This document shows, piece after piece, positions 11,940 through 28,100 of a stretch of 64,000 nucleotides of DNA (position 1 is its first letter; each line of letters opens with the position of its first letter). The DNA is from Ceratotherium simum simum (taxonomy: Eukaryota > Chordata > Mammalia > Perissodactyla > Rhinocerotidae), in the NCBI RefSeq assembly GCF_000283155.1, contig NW_004454177.1, positions 4,957,932-5,021,931 of the forward strand. Reading direction: 5' to 3'. The notes below the pieces were generated by a model that ran no database searches, had not been told where the DNA came from, and worked only from the letters and a program-made list of their open reading frames with translations. The translations under genes and the position numbers were made by a program.

Positions 11940-12830
11940 GAAACCAGACGAGTCCAGCCTCTAAGGGGCGCTGTCCTCCCTCAAAGACCAGCGAGACGGG
12001 CAGGCTTAAGTCCAAAGCCTTGGGGGTTGACTCGGCTCTCCGGGTCTAAGACACGCAGGCGAAGGCCCGGCCCCGCTCCGCCCCGAGCGCTCGCGCATGC
12101 GCCCGCCGGCCCCGCCCCGTCCTATTCGGGCTCCCGCCTCTGTTCAGGTACCGGGCGGTATGCGGGGGAGGGGCGTCGCCTGAGAGCAGGGCTGGAGGGG
12201 GAGTCTCTCTTTGTTGGGGGATCCCCAACAAAGGTTACCCTAACTTCCGATACAACCCGGAGCTGTTCCTGCTGCTCTCCCTTCTGGGGTGGGGGCACTC
12301 CCTGGGTCTGGGGGCCGCCGAGGCGCTGCCCGTGACCAGCACACGCCTGCTCCTTTCTGTCGCACCAGCCCCGTCTCTCCGCACCTCTCCAGCTCCTGCA
12401 CCCAGGCCCCGTGGGCTCCCGGCCCGAGTCGGGTGTCCTGGGTAGCTTGAGGACACGGGGCTGGGCAGGTGCCGAGAGCCCCTCGCCCTCCCTGCCCCCT
12501 CTCGCCGCCGGCCCCACTCTGCCAGGCTGAGCTACTGGGCGCCCGAAGCGAGGGGCCTCGGGAGGGACTACGTGCGCTCGCCCGCTCCGCTTGCGCCCAC
12601 GCCTTCCGCTCCAATTGCTTTCCCAACCGAGCGGAAAAGCCGGGGGCGCGTTGCCCAGGCCCTCGGGAGCGGGGCGGTTCGGCACTGCCGCCTGCAGTCC
12701 GCCGGCGTGCCCTCGCGTCCGCAGGCCGTCCGTCCAGTCACCGACCCTGCAGCCCCCAACTAGCCAGACAGGAGCCCACACTGAGTCACAGGGTAAAGGG
12801 ATCAGAGGCAGCTGAGTGACCCCACCACGA
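11940..12830 (+). promoter_or_regulatory. SLC37A4: CpG island, probable housekeeping promoter of SLC37A4
   Basis: GC- and CpG-rich block upstream of the first coding exon. It holds a palindromic NRF1-type site GCGCATGCGC at 12093-12102 and GC boxes (CCCCGCCCC) around 12110. A possible non-coding first exon ends at 12147, where CAG is followed by GTACCG. A matching acceptor after a pyrimidine tract lies at 13391-13392, which would start the coding exon at 13393. The first-exon boundaries are inferred, not proven. Long open frames across this island on both strands are a by-product of GC richness. Confidence 0.6.
12209..12233. other. Perfect 11-bp inverted repeat, 3-nt spacer
   Basis: CTTTGTTGGGG (12209-12219) and its exact reverse complement CCCCAACAAAG (12223-12233) are separated by GAT. 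It lies in the SLC37A4 CpG island, just after the proposed non-coding exon. Function is unknown. Confidence 0.75.
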
Positions 12831-13012
12831 TCCAGCCCCTAGTGGGGCTTTCAGTGTGACACTGTGGGGCCTGAACTGGGAGGTTCCCGTTTGTTTACAC
12901 TTCTGCAACTAACAATAAACAGTTACCCCTCGTTTGCTAAGTATGGGGAGTTACAGGGCTTGAGATCAGCTCTAGAAGACTTGGAAGTGGGGTTGTTGGG
13001 GGTACGTGTCTG

Positions 13013-13048
13013 AGTGTGTGTGTGCGCGCGCGCGCGCGCGTGTGTGTA
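13013..13048. repeat. Alternating purine-pyrimidine tract (TG)n(CG)n(TG)n
   Basis: About 35 bp of GT/GC/GT dinucleotides lie between the CpG island and the first coding exon of SLC37A4. The central uninterrupted CG run is the classic Z-DNA-forming pattern. It is a variable-length microsatellite. Confidence 0.85.
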
Positions 13049-13423
13049 TAGAAACTAACCCAGGACCTGGTGCTTTGTCTGGCAACCAGTCAGCCCTGAG
13101 TAAACCTTCGTTGAATGACTGAGAAGGCAGTGACTGAGGGAGTAGGGCTGGAGAGGGCAGCTCTACTCATTCCACCCCTGCCTCCCCTGGGCTCCTGCAG
13201 GCAAAAGTAATTAGGTTGAGCCTTTAATCACAGCTGGCTTCACAGGCAGGCGGACAAGGAAGAGCAGGGAAAGGCAGAAGTCCTGGGGACACTGGGTGCT
13301 GGCCTGGCTCACAAGCACTGCCTCCTTCTGGGACCCCCCTCCCACCCCGACAACTTGGCAGTCAGTAATCTCCTGTTTTCTTGTCTTTCTCAGGACACTG
13401 GGTTCCCTAGGATCCTCCCCAGG

Positions 13424-13454
13424 CTTAATGATTGTCCAGAAGGTGGCTATAAAG
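13424..13454 (+). promoter_or_regulatory. SLC37A4: HNF1-like site followed by TATA box, possible tissue-specific SLC37A4 promoter
   Basis: CTTAATGATTGTC at 13424-13436 resembles the HNF1 consensus GTTAATNATTAAC, with a strong left half. TATAAAG lies at 13448-13454. A start about 25-30 bp downstream would give a 5' leader of roughly 110 nt before the ATG at 13591. HNF1-alpha control of the human gene is established in the literature; assigning these particular bases is inference. Confidence 0.4.
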
Positions 13455-13572
13455 GGAGCCTGGGAGGCTGGGTGGAGGAGGGAGCAGAAACAGCCTACCT
13501 CAGCAGATCTGGACACTGAGAGAGCAGCAAGCAGGAGCTGTGTGGTCAGAGGCTCTGTGTCTTGGCCGGTAG

Positions 13573-18116
<4,544 letters not shown>

Positions 18117-18645
18117 AGAGAGTGCAGGCTCCAGAGCATCCTCCCCTACCTGTGGCCTTTCCCCTGCACAGGGGCCGGGGGAAAAGAGGGAAGTGGGCTG
18201 CTTGGGCCAGCACTGAACCTTTGACTTTCCTTTTCTTCTCCTTTTCCCTCACACAAGTGGCACTGGGAGTTATCAGTGGCTAATGAGGTCCTGGCTCCCC
18301 ATCCTACGCTCTATTTAAGACAACCTTTGTTTTTGGACTCCATTAGCTCCTATTTCCTGACTTCAAACTGGAAACCCCTGCAGTCAGGGAAGCCTCCTAT
18401 ACCCTTCTTCCTTTTCTGAGCCCTGCCCTGCCCCCATCCCACCACCCCCAGCTGAGCTGAGGCTCCTCTTGGAGCTGCACAGCAGCAGAGGCCCATGACT
18501 TCTACCCTAACGCCTCTCAGCAGGGGGCAACTGCTATTATCAATACCTCAGACTCCAGGGGAAGAGAGGAGGCTATCATTCTCATTGGTACCCTGGGTAC
18601 TGTAGGGGGGTGTGGGTGGGAGAATAGTAAGACTTGTTATATAAC

Positions 18646-18651
18646 ATTAAA
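18646..18651 (+). terminator. SLC37A4: SLC37A4 poly(A) signal ATTAAA
   Basis: ATTAAA lies 530 nt after the stop codon, giving a 3' UTR ending near 18670. No canonical AATAAA occurs between the stop and this point. Confidence 0.7.
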
Positions 18652-18843
18652 ACTAGATTTGATACTAAACACTGTCAGTGAGTCATTCTTTCAAAAGGGG
18701 TAATACAAGTCAGAGACAGCTTTCTTTGAAAGATACTCTTTAAATACTTCACTTCCCTGGAATGGGAGAGCTGATGTGGACTCCTTTAAGCTCGTGTCTC
18801 CTCTGCCTTCAACTTCACACTGTCGAATTCAATGATCATTCGA

Positions 18844-19028
18844 GGGCCGGCCCTGTGGCTTAGCGGTTAAGTGCCCGCGCTCCGCTACTGGTGGCCCCGG
18901 GTTCGGATCCCGGGTGCGCACCCACGCACTGCTTCTCCAGCCATGCTGAGGCCGCGTCCCACATACAGCAACTGGAAGGATGTGCAACTATGACATACAA
19001 GTATTTACTGGGGCTTTGGGGGGGAAAA
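18844..19028 (+). mobile_element. ERE SINE, short form
   Basis: Between the SLC37A4 and TRAPPC4 3' ends. Duplication GATCATTCGA/GATCATCCGA. Confidence 0.9.
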
Positions 19029-19084
19029 GATCATCCGAGGGATGAAGCTACTGGGTTCCAGGCATATTAAATAACTTGATGGAG

Positions 19085-19295
19085 GGAAGCAGTATAACAG
19101 TGGCTCACTGATAGTGTAGTCAGAAAGCCTGGGTTCAAACTCGGGCTGTCACTAACCAGCTTTGAGATTTTGAGACACACAGTTTATACCTGGCTAAATC
19201 TCTTGTCAGTAATAGAATGTACCCTGAGGTTACAGTGAGAATTAAGTGAGCTAAAGCAGTAAAGCCTGGCTATAAACACTTGATAAATGTTCCAT
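19085..19295 (+). repeat. MIR SINE
   Basis: Contains the core GAAAGCCTGGGTTCAAACTC with later GAGAATTAAGTGAG and CACTTGATAAATGTTCC, in MIR order. 19300-19640 after it is AT-rich unique sequence without a gene. Confidence 0.7.
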
Positions 19296-19653
19296 CATCT
19301 CCTTTAAAATTTTAATATTTTGTTAATCATGGGGTGTTTTTTTGGGGATTAATTTTTTTTCAAATATTGCATTAAAATATTATTTATCTTGAAAAAAAAA
19401 AGTTCCATCATTAGCCTCATGACCACCACCACTATCAGCACCCTAGGAAGTCAGCAGCCATTCTGGAACTAGACCCAAGGCTCCTGATTCAAAGTCCCAT
19501 GTTCATTCATTTAATGAACACATATTTGTTTTGCTTTCTACTAGAACATAATATCTCATTTTCCCAGAATTCCCTTATCATTTCTGTCTCCCCTCCCAAG
19601 CCCTTCCCCTAAAACTATCAATTAGGATAGCAAACACTGAGATCAAAGGAGTG

Positions 19654-19659
19654 TTTATT
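19654..19659 (-). terminator. TRAPPC4: TRAPPC4 poly(A) signal AATAAA
   Basis: TTTATT on the plus strand, AATAAA on the coding strand, 247 nt after the stop. The transcript end is expected near 19635, about 1 kb from the SLC37A4 end, so these two convergent genes do not overlap. Confidence 0.7.
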
Positions 19660-19905
19660 ACAGCATTTATGGGCCTACCTCCTCCATAAATAAATCTGTA
19701 CAGAGTTGGGAAGTAGGACCAAGATAGACACAGGAAGGAAGAGAGCATAGTATTAAGGCTCGGGGATCAGTACATGTCATCAGGCCCAGCATCCTCCCAT
19801 TTTCAAGTGCACAAACAAGGCTGCTGGGATCTCCATCAGAGTGCAAACAGCAGGACCCGTGCTGCAGGATCGCTCAGAATTTGGGGGGTTCTTTGCAGGT
19901 TCAGC

Positions 19906-22562
19906 CTATGACCCAGGTCCAAAAGTTCCAGCCTTCTCTGCCACCTCCAGGGCTAACTTCAGGTTCTGGTCAAACAGCTCACACCTAGGCCAGACCCAGG
20001 AGGCATAAATAAGGACCAAGCGTGAGGCCTGAGCGTCTCTCCCCACTTTAGGTGCAGAGGAGAGCTAGTGGAAACTCTGCTTGAGGAAGGACATGAACCC
20101 CAAAGAAAGTCTTTGGTTTCTCAAAATAGTAAGTAAAAGGCTAGTCACCTTTGTTTTATTTAAAAATAACTCCACTACACTTTAAAATGACTTTGGGGAA
20201 GAGCACAAGGGGAGAGGCAAGGAAGCTCTGACCAGTATCTGGGGAGTGGGGCCACTTACCTGATGGGCATTTCCAGGGAGTAGAATGGATTCTTGAGGGC
20301 AAAGTCTGAATAAATCTCATAAATCTTTCGGAGAAGAGAATCTATTCCAGCTTGCCTAGGATCTGCCAGCACCACAAACTTGATGCCTGCAGAGGGGCGG
20401 GGAATGGTTACCAAAGGGCAGAGAATGCAGCAAATAATACCATCCTGTGTTTGTACAGCACTTTCAATTTTGCAAGGGACTTTCACAAGCCTATTTTTAT
20501 TTTATCCTCACTGCTCCATAAAGCAAGAAAGGCATGATTTTGAATCTATAGGCGAGACCATAAAAGTGAAGTGACTTTATAACATCACTCAGTTGACCGA
20601 GAGACCAGGCTTTGAGTTCTAGCTCTGTGACTTACTTCTGCTTAGGGTCCCTCAGCAGAAAGCGCCTGGCAGGGGACAAACTCTGGCAGTTTTCAATTAT
20701 CTGCATTAAGGGAGTGAAGCAATGACATGATCCAAAGGTCATTTTCATTTGGCATTCAAACTTCATTTTGGAACAACACACCTTCCAAAATGTGTCCGAC
20801 ATGAGAAAACATTAAGGTGAGCTTTATCTGCACACAGGGTAACCAGGGCTGAGCATGCTGGGTGACGTGGACAAAATTGGCGTCAGATTAAATATTGGCT
20901 TTGGACTCACAAAACAAATAAATAGATGTGTCTGTGCAATTGTCACAGGAAAAGCTAACCACCATCCCCCTTGCTTACTAAAGCTGTCTTTGGTCAGTCC
21001 CTTCCCCCAACCTGCCCCACTGAATCCCTCTGGCCTATCTGGAGATGCATACCTGTCAGTGTCTGGAAGCAGTGCAGTTTGAATGTGTCTGTCTCCAGCA
21101 TCTCAATGCCTGAGCTGCTCTGTTCCGGAGACAGCTGGGAGCCGATTGCGAACAACCTATTTGCAAGGGAGGCAAAGCTGGGAATGCAGCCCACTGCTGT
21201 TAAGGGAGGAGTGCTTCTCAACCTTTTCCACTGAAGTGATCCTATCTGCTAAGGAGTTCACATTACAGCCCGAGACAGTCAGATGAGGCCGTGTGAACTG
21301 CCTAGCAGCAGTAGCAGCAGTATCAAAATTTCTTTAAAATTCATTTGAATTCTGCATGTATTTTACATTCATACTTTGCTATAAAACATCTTATGTGGAA
21401 AAACTTTGGGTAAAATTAACACTGGGAAGTAAGTAACACAGGTTACTTACCCTGTGGCTATATGTACCTAGCACAGCTCACACCATAATTGAGAGCAGGA
21501 AAAGATCTTAAAGATCATTTAGTTCAATTGCCTTACTTTAAAGATGTAGGAACTTGGCTTAGAGAAGAGAAGCTGACTTAAGCAAGATCACACCACTGCC
21601 AGTATTACCTAAAACCTAGTCACACTGGATCAGTTTTTCTTTTCATAAGACAAGTACTGATGATTTAAGAGGAGGTAGAGGGGCCCGCCTGGTGGCGCAC
21701 TGGTTAAGTTCGCGCGTTCCACTTTCGCCACCTAGGGTTCACCATTCCGATCCGGGGCGCGGACCTACCCAACGCTCATCAAGCCATGCTGAAGCAGAGT
21801 CCCACACAGAAGAGCTACAACTCTACAACTATGATACACAACTGTGTACTGGGGCTTTGGGGAGAAAAAAGAAAAATGAGGAAGATTGGCAACAGATGTT
21901 AGCGCAGGGCCAATCTTCCTCAAAAAAATAAATAAAAGGAGGTAGAGCAAGATAAGCACTGGCGCTCAGGAGACTGCCCCCAGTACCACACTAATGCAGC
22001 CACCCAAGGAGCCAAGTGCAGGCCTACAAGCACTAGGAAGGGTTGGGGGACTTACGAGTGGAACATGGAGGCCAGCATGAGCTTCTCATTAGAGGTCAGG
22101 CGGGGCCGGCCGAATCGAATGGACACCGGGTAATTAGCAGGGTTGCCCAGGTACTCCAGCACCTCTTTCCCATCGGCCGTGTACTTGCCGTTCACGTCCA
22201 CACCATTGATGGCCAGCACCGCATGACCCACTGCAGAGGTGAGGCTAAGGGTCAACGAAGCCCCAGCCTGAGGATACCGCCCAGGGGACAAGAAGCCCGA
22301 CCGCAAACCCTAGCCGCGCGCTCCTGCAGAGACACCAGCCCACTTCCGCAGCACCGGGCCCCGCCCCCCGGCCCAAACCTAGCCCACCCCGAATGCCGTC
22401 GCGCTGGCCGAAGGCAACCAGCACACGCTCGTCGTGTAGCTTGAGCAGCAGATCAAGCGGGTAACTGAAAGTTTTCTCAGCCTCGGCCCGTGGCGCGTAG
22501 CTATCCAACTGGTAAATCAGGCCACCAGCTTTGTTCACCACATACACACTAAAAATCGCCAT
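19906..22562 (-). CDS. TRAPPC4: TRAPP complex subunit 4 (synbindin), 219 aa, 5 exons
   Basis: Core subunit of the TRAPP II/III tethering and Rab-exchange complexes that act in ER-to-Golgi traffic and autophagy. Minus-strand exons: 22562-22388, 22230-22056, 21156-21053, 20386-20260, 19984-19906; 660 nt in frame, 219 residues as in human. The protein starts [14 protein letters not shown], a longin-like/sybindin fold with an inserted PDZ-like segment (about residues 55-105, [13 protein letters not shown]). The second half ([11 protein letters not shown] to [19 protein letters not shown]) completes the longin-like domain, and the C-terminus is TFGPGS. A few conservative differences from human are visible. 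It is divergent from RPS25 (493 bp from ATG to ATG) and convergent with SLC37A4. Introns hold an ERE SINE (21680-21936) and MIR-like fragments near 20433-20640 and 21480-21620. Confidence 0.97.
21680..21936 (+). mobile_element. ERE-like SINE, variant subfamily, in TRAPPC4 intron 2
   Basis: Head variant GCCTGGTGGCGCACTGGTTAAG with GGCGCGGACC. Related tail GATGTTAGCGCAGGGC and (AAAT)n. Flanked by AGGAGGTAGAG. Confidence 0.85.
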
Positions 22563-22992
22563 TGCTACCACCCGCGGCTCGGGCACCCGGCACCAGCCTC
22601 TTCCCCGCGGCCCCGCCCCGGAACCGCAGTCACGGACCCGCCCCCGCCCCCGCTTTCTCCTCCCAGCCCCGACGGGGATTGCTGCGGCGCTTGCGCGGTT
22701 GAAGCTACGCGCTCGGGGACCAGCTATGAGGTCAAGTGAGTTGCTGGGCCCGGGTAAATTGTTTTCTGTCTCTCTTTCCCAATTTTTAGTGCCAGGTCAC
22801 AGCAACGCGTGACTCTTTCACAACTAACGGCAGAGTCCAACAAGCCAGTGTAGCGTCTGCCGCTTAGGGCAGGAGCCCCCTTCCGGCTCCAGCGTGAAGG
22901 CACTGCCTCCCACCTTCCTTCGCAGGGCTCCGCCCCTTGCTCCGGAAGCACTCGCCGCGGGTGGAGGTTTCTGGGCTTGGTGGTGAGCGGCG
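22563..22992. promoter_or_regulatory. Bidirectional CpG promoter TRAPPC4/RPS25
   Basis: A GC-rich stretch of about 430 bp separates the TRAPPC4 start codon (minus) from the RPS25 transcription start (plus). It contains several GC boxes (22600-22660, CCGCCCC-type). No TATA box is evident. The CpG island continues into both first exons. Confidence 0.7.
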
Positions 22993-23006
22993 CTTCCTTT
23001 TTGTCC
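22993..23006 (+). promoter_or_regulatory. RPS25: RPS25 5' terminal oligopyrimidine (TOP) start
   Basis: CTTCCTTTTTGTCC begins a leader of about 63 nt before the ATG at 23056. A C followed by an unbroken pyrimidine run is the TOP element that puts ribosomal-protein mRNAs under mTOR/LARP1 control. The exact first base is inferred. Confidence 0.65.
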
Positions 23007-23055
23007 GACATCTTAACGAGGCTGCAGTGGTAGTCGCTGCTCTCCGAGCTTCGTG

Positions 23056-24920
<1,865 letters not shown>

Positions 24921-25040
24921 ACAGGTGAGCAAGAACCCAGGGGCTCATGGTGTGGGAAGTATGCATCCCCTTTACAAGGCTGTGTAGTTCTGATTCTTCT
25001 TTTAATTTTTTACAGGTCCCACCAACTGTAGATTTTGAAA

Positions 25041-25046
25041 AATAAA
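25041..25046 (+). terminator. RPS25: RPS25 poly(A) signal AATAAA
   Basis: Lies in the last 3' UTR exon, which begins at 25016 after TTTTTACAG. The cleavage site is expected near 25060. It is part of the sequence AATAAAACTTTATT, shared with the opposite-strand signal of CENATAC. Confidence 0.85.
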
Positions 25047-25048
25047 AC

Positions 25049-25054
25049 TTTATT
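25049..25054 (-). terminator. CENATAC: CENATAC poly(A) signal AATAAA (opposite strand)
   Basis: TTTATT on the plus strand reads AATAAA for CENATAC, 107 nt after its stop. Cleavage is expected 15-25 nt further on, inside the RPS25 3' UTR, so the two mRNAs would overlap at their 3' ends by a few tens of nucleotides. Confidence 0.65.
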
Positions 25055-25160
25055 AAATCAAATAAGTGGATATGTCTGTTTCCTGAAAAAGGCGGTTACA
25101 AAGGATAATAGGTATAGGTTTGTTGATTTGGCTTTGAGCCTTATGGTGGTTGGAAAAATA

Positions 25161-28100
25161 TCAGGAAATCATTAGCCTTTTTTCTTTATGTGACTGTTTG
25201 TTCCTTGCTGCAGCTTCAGTTTTGAATTGATGCCTGAAAGGAAATGAAGGGTTAAGAGGACAAAGGGGTGAGATCTCCAAAGGGGCGGTGGGTTGGGCAC
25301 CTGGCACTGGACTCATACCTGGATTGCCAGCGGCGTCCATTATTCCAGACCCGGCCGAAAGAGGGCAGCCAGCCTGCACCGGTGCTAGAGCTGTGGTCAA
25401 AGTTGGCCCCAACTCTGCCTGGGGGGAGTTTCTTCAATTTCTGTTTTTCCTCTACAATGGTAAGTGAACAGTTTTGAGTAGGAAGATTTAAGGAACCCAC
25501 TGCTATTCTTGAATTAGTTTACTTACTTTCTTTAAGAAATTCTTCATAGGAGGGTCCTATTTGTTGGTTCCCAGAGCTGTATTCCTCATCTTGGACCATC
25601 CAGGGAGGGGTGGCACCTGATAAAGGAAGACCCATTTAACTTTCAGTCTACTGTGAAACCTGCCCTAGGTCTTTGGGGTTTTTTTGGTGAGGAAGATGGG
25701 CCCTGAGATAACACCTGTTGCCAGTCTTCCTCTTTTTGCTTGAGGAAGAGTGGCCTTGAACTAACGTCTGTGCCCATCTCCATCTGTTTTGTATGTGGGA
25801 TGCCGCTATAGCATGGCTTGATGAGTAGTGTGGGTCTGGCCTGGGATCTGAACCTGCAAACCCCAGGTCGCTGAAGAGGAACATGCCAAACTTATCCACT
25901 GTGCCACCAGGCTGGCCCTGTGCCCTAGCTTTAAGCTCTTACCTGATTGAGGCCTGGAAAGTTCATAAGCAAAGCCCAGGAATTCTGGACCATGGGAAGT
26001 TGAGGATCCTAGGCTAATTTAAAGCAACATACCTGGGGCCAGCCCCATGGCATAGTGGTTAAGTGTACGTGCTCCACTGCTGGCAGCCCGGGTTCGGACC
26101 CTGGGCGTGCACGGATGCACTGCTTGTCAGGTCATGCTGTGGCGGTGTCCCATATAAAGTGGAGGAAGATGGGCACAGATGTTGGCCCAGAGCCAGTCTT
26201 CCTCAGCAAAAAAGAGGATTGGCATGAGTGTTAGCTCAGGGTTGATCTTCCTCACAAAAAAAATAAAAGATAAAAATAAAGCAACATACCTTACATGTGA
26301 TATGCTGGTATTTAATAGTCTTATTGAGGCATAATTGACGTACAACAAACTGCGCACATTTAAAGTGTACAGTTTGAAACCTTTTGTGTGAAACCATCAC
26401 CATAATCAAGATATGAAAATCACCCCCATCTATCTTTGGTACCCCTTTAAAATACTTTGTGCCTGTATATATATTTCCCTTTCCAAGCCCTAGGCAACCA
26501 CTGATGTGCTTTCTGTTGCTATAGATGAGCTTACATTTTCTGTAATTCTATATAAATGGAATTTGGTATATACTTTTTTTTTAATTTGGTTTTTAGCATA
26601 GAGATTTATGTGTGTTACATGTATGAGTAGTTCCTTTGTTGTTTACTATTCCATTGTTCATTTTTGGGGAGACATTTGGATTGTTCTCAGTTTGGGACTA
26701 CTACAAATAAAGCTGCTATGAAGATCTGTGTCCAAGCCTTTGTGTGGACGTGCTTTTTCTCTTGGAATGGCTGGATCATAACGGTGGGCGTATACTTAAC
26801 TTTTTAAAAAATTCCAAAGTAGTGGTGCCATTTTAGGTTCCCACCAGAGTGTCTGAGTTCCTCCACATACATGGTCAGTCATTAATTTTAACCATCCTGA
26901 TGAGCATCTTTTGTATATGCCTTGACTGAGTTTTGAGAGTTCTTCGTATATTCAGGATACAAGTCCTTCATCTGATAGTGCTTTATCTTCACTTTATTCT
27001 TTAAAAAATAACTGCCTCTTACAATTTGAGAAACATTTCCCTGGGCCTTACCTGAGTGGATGTTACCAACTCCTGGTGTATCCTGTAGTTGGAAATGGGA
27101 AAAAAAAACCCAGATAAGAGCCATGAGATGATAGGATACTCATAGCTAGAGAAAGGGCAAACTTAACAGGGTGCGTGGAACCATTGCCACAATGTTAATT
27201 CTCCATCCCCGCTGATGTTAAACTTAAGAGCACAGTAAAGCACTGAAAGACAGTCTCGTCCTCAAGAGACTCATGATCTTAATAGTGGACATCTCCAAAA
27301 ACAGAGTGCCTACTATGTGTCAGATAAACAAAATCTATCCTCACAAAGCATACATATCATTGGGGAAGAGAACTGAGTATAAATTACAGAAATCACATTC
27401 ACAGCTTTACACAGTACCACATCTGTTTATAACAGACAGTTTGTGCAGATAAGCCTTGCATGAAAAAGTGACATTTCAGGGCCAGCCCCGTGGCTTAGCT
27501 GTTAAGTGCACGTGCTCCGCTACTGGCAGCCCGGGTTCGGATTCCGGGCACACGCCGACGCGCCGCTTGTGCAGCCGTGCTGAGGCGGCATCCCACATAC
27601 AGCAACTAGAAGGATGTGCAGCTATGACACACAACTATCTACTGGGGCTTTGGGGAGAAAAAGGGAAAAAAAAAAAGGATTGGCAATAGATGTTAGCTCA
27701 GGGCTGATCTTCCTCACACACAAAAAAGTGACATTTCAGCTAAGCTGAAGGAAGGTAAGGGTTAACTAGATGAGGGAACGAAAGCATACTATTTAAGGCA
27801 ATGGCAACAACATACGCAACAACGGAGAAGCACAGTACAGCTGGAGTATAGAATACAAGATGGCAGGTAATGCAATGATTTTCTGTGTGTTTGCGACAGG
27901 ACTGCAGGGGGAGAAAAACTTCCAAGGTGGTATAGAGGCCAGCTTGTATTCAGGAGGTAAAACAGACATACTCGTTCACAGGATGTGCGAGATAGAAGGG
28001 GACAGGATCTGCATCTAGTTATTGGAAGTACAGGAGTGGTGGGGGTTAGTTTCAGGTGCCTATGGGATATCTATAAACGTGTCCTATATTGAGCTGGAAC

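Noticed and set aside
12122..12781. 219-codon minus-strand open frame, and several plus-strand frames, in the SLC37A4 CpG island
   Set aside because: Arg/Gly/Pro-rich composition, no domain, overlapping frames on both strands: an artefact of GC-rich sequence poor in stop codons.
22345..22412. Orthologous position of human mir-3656 (TRAPPC4 exon 1/intron 1 border)
   Set aside because: The segment is present, but the mature GGCGGGUGCGGGGGUGG as I recall it is not conserved here; I would not call a microRNA gene.
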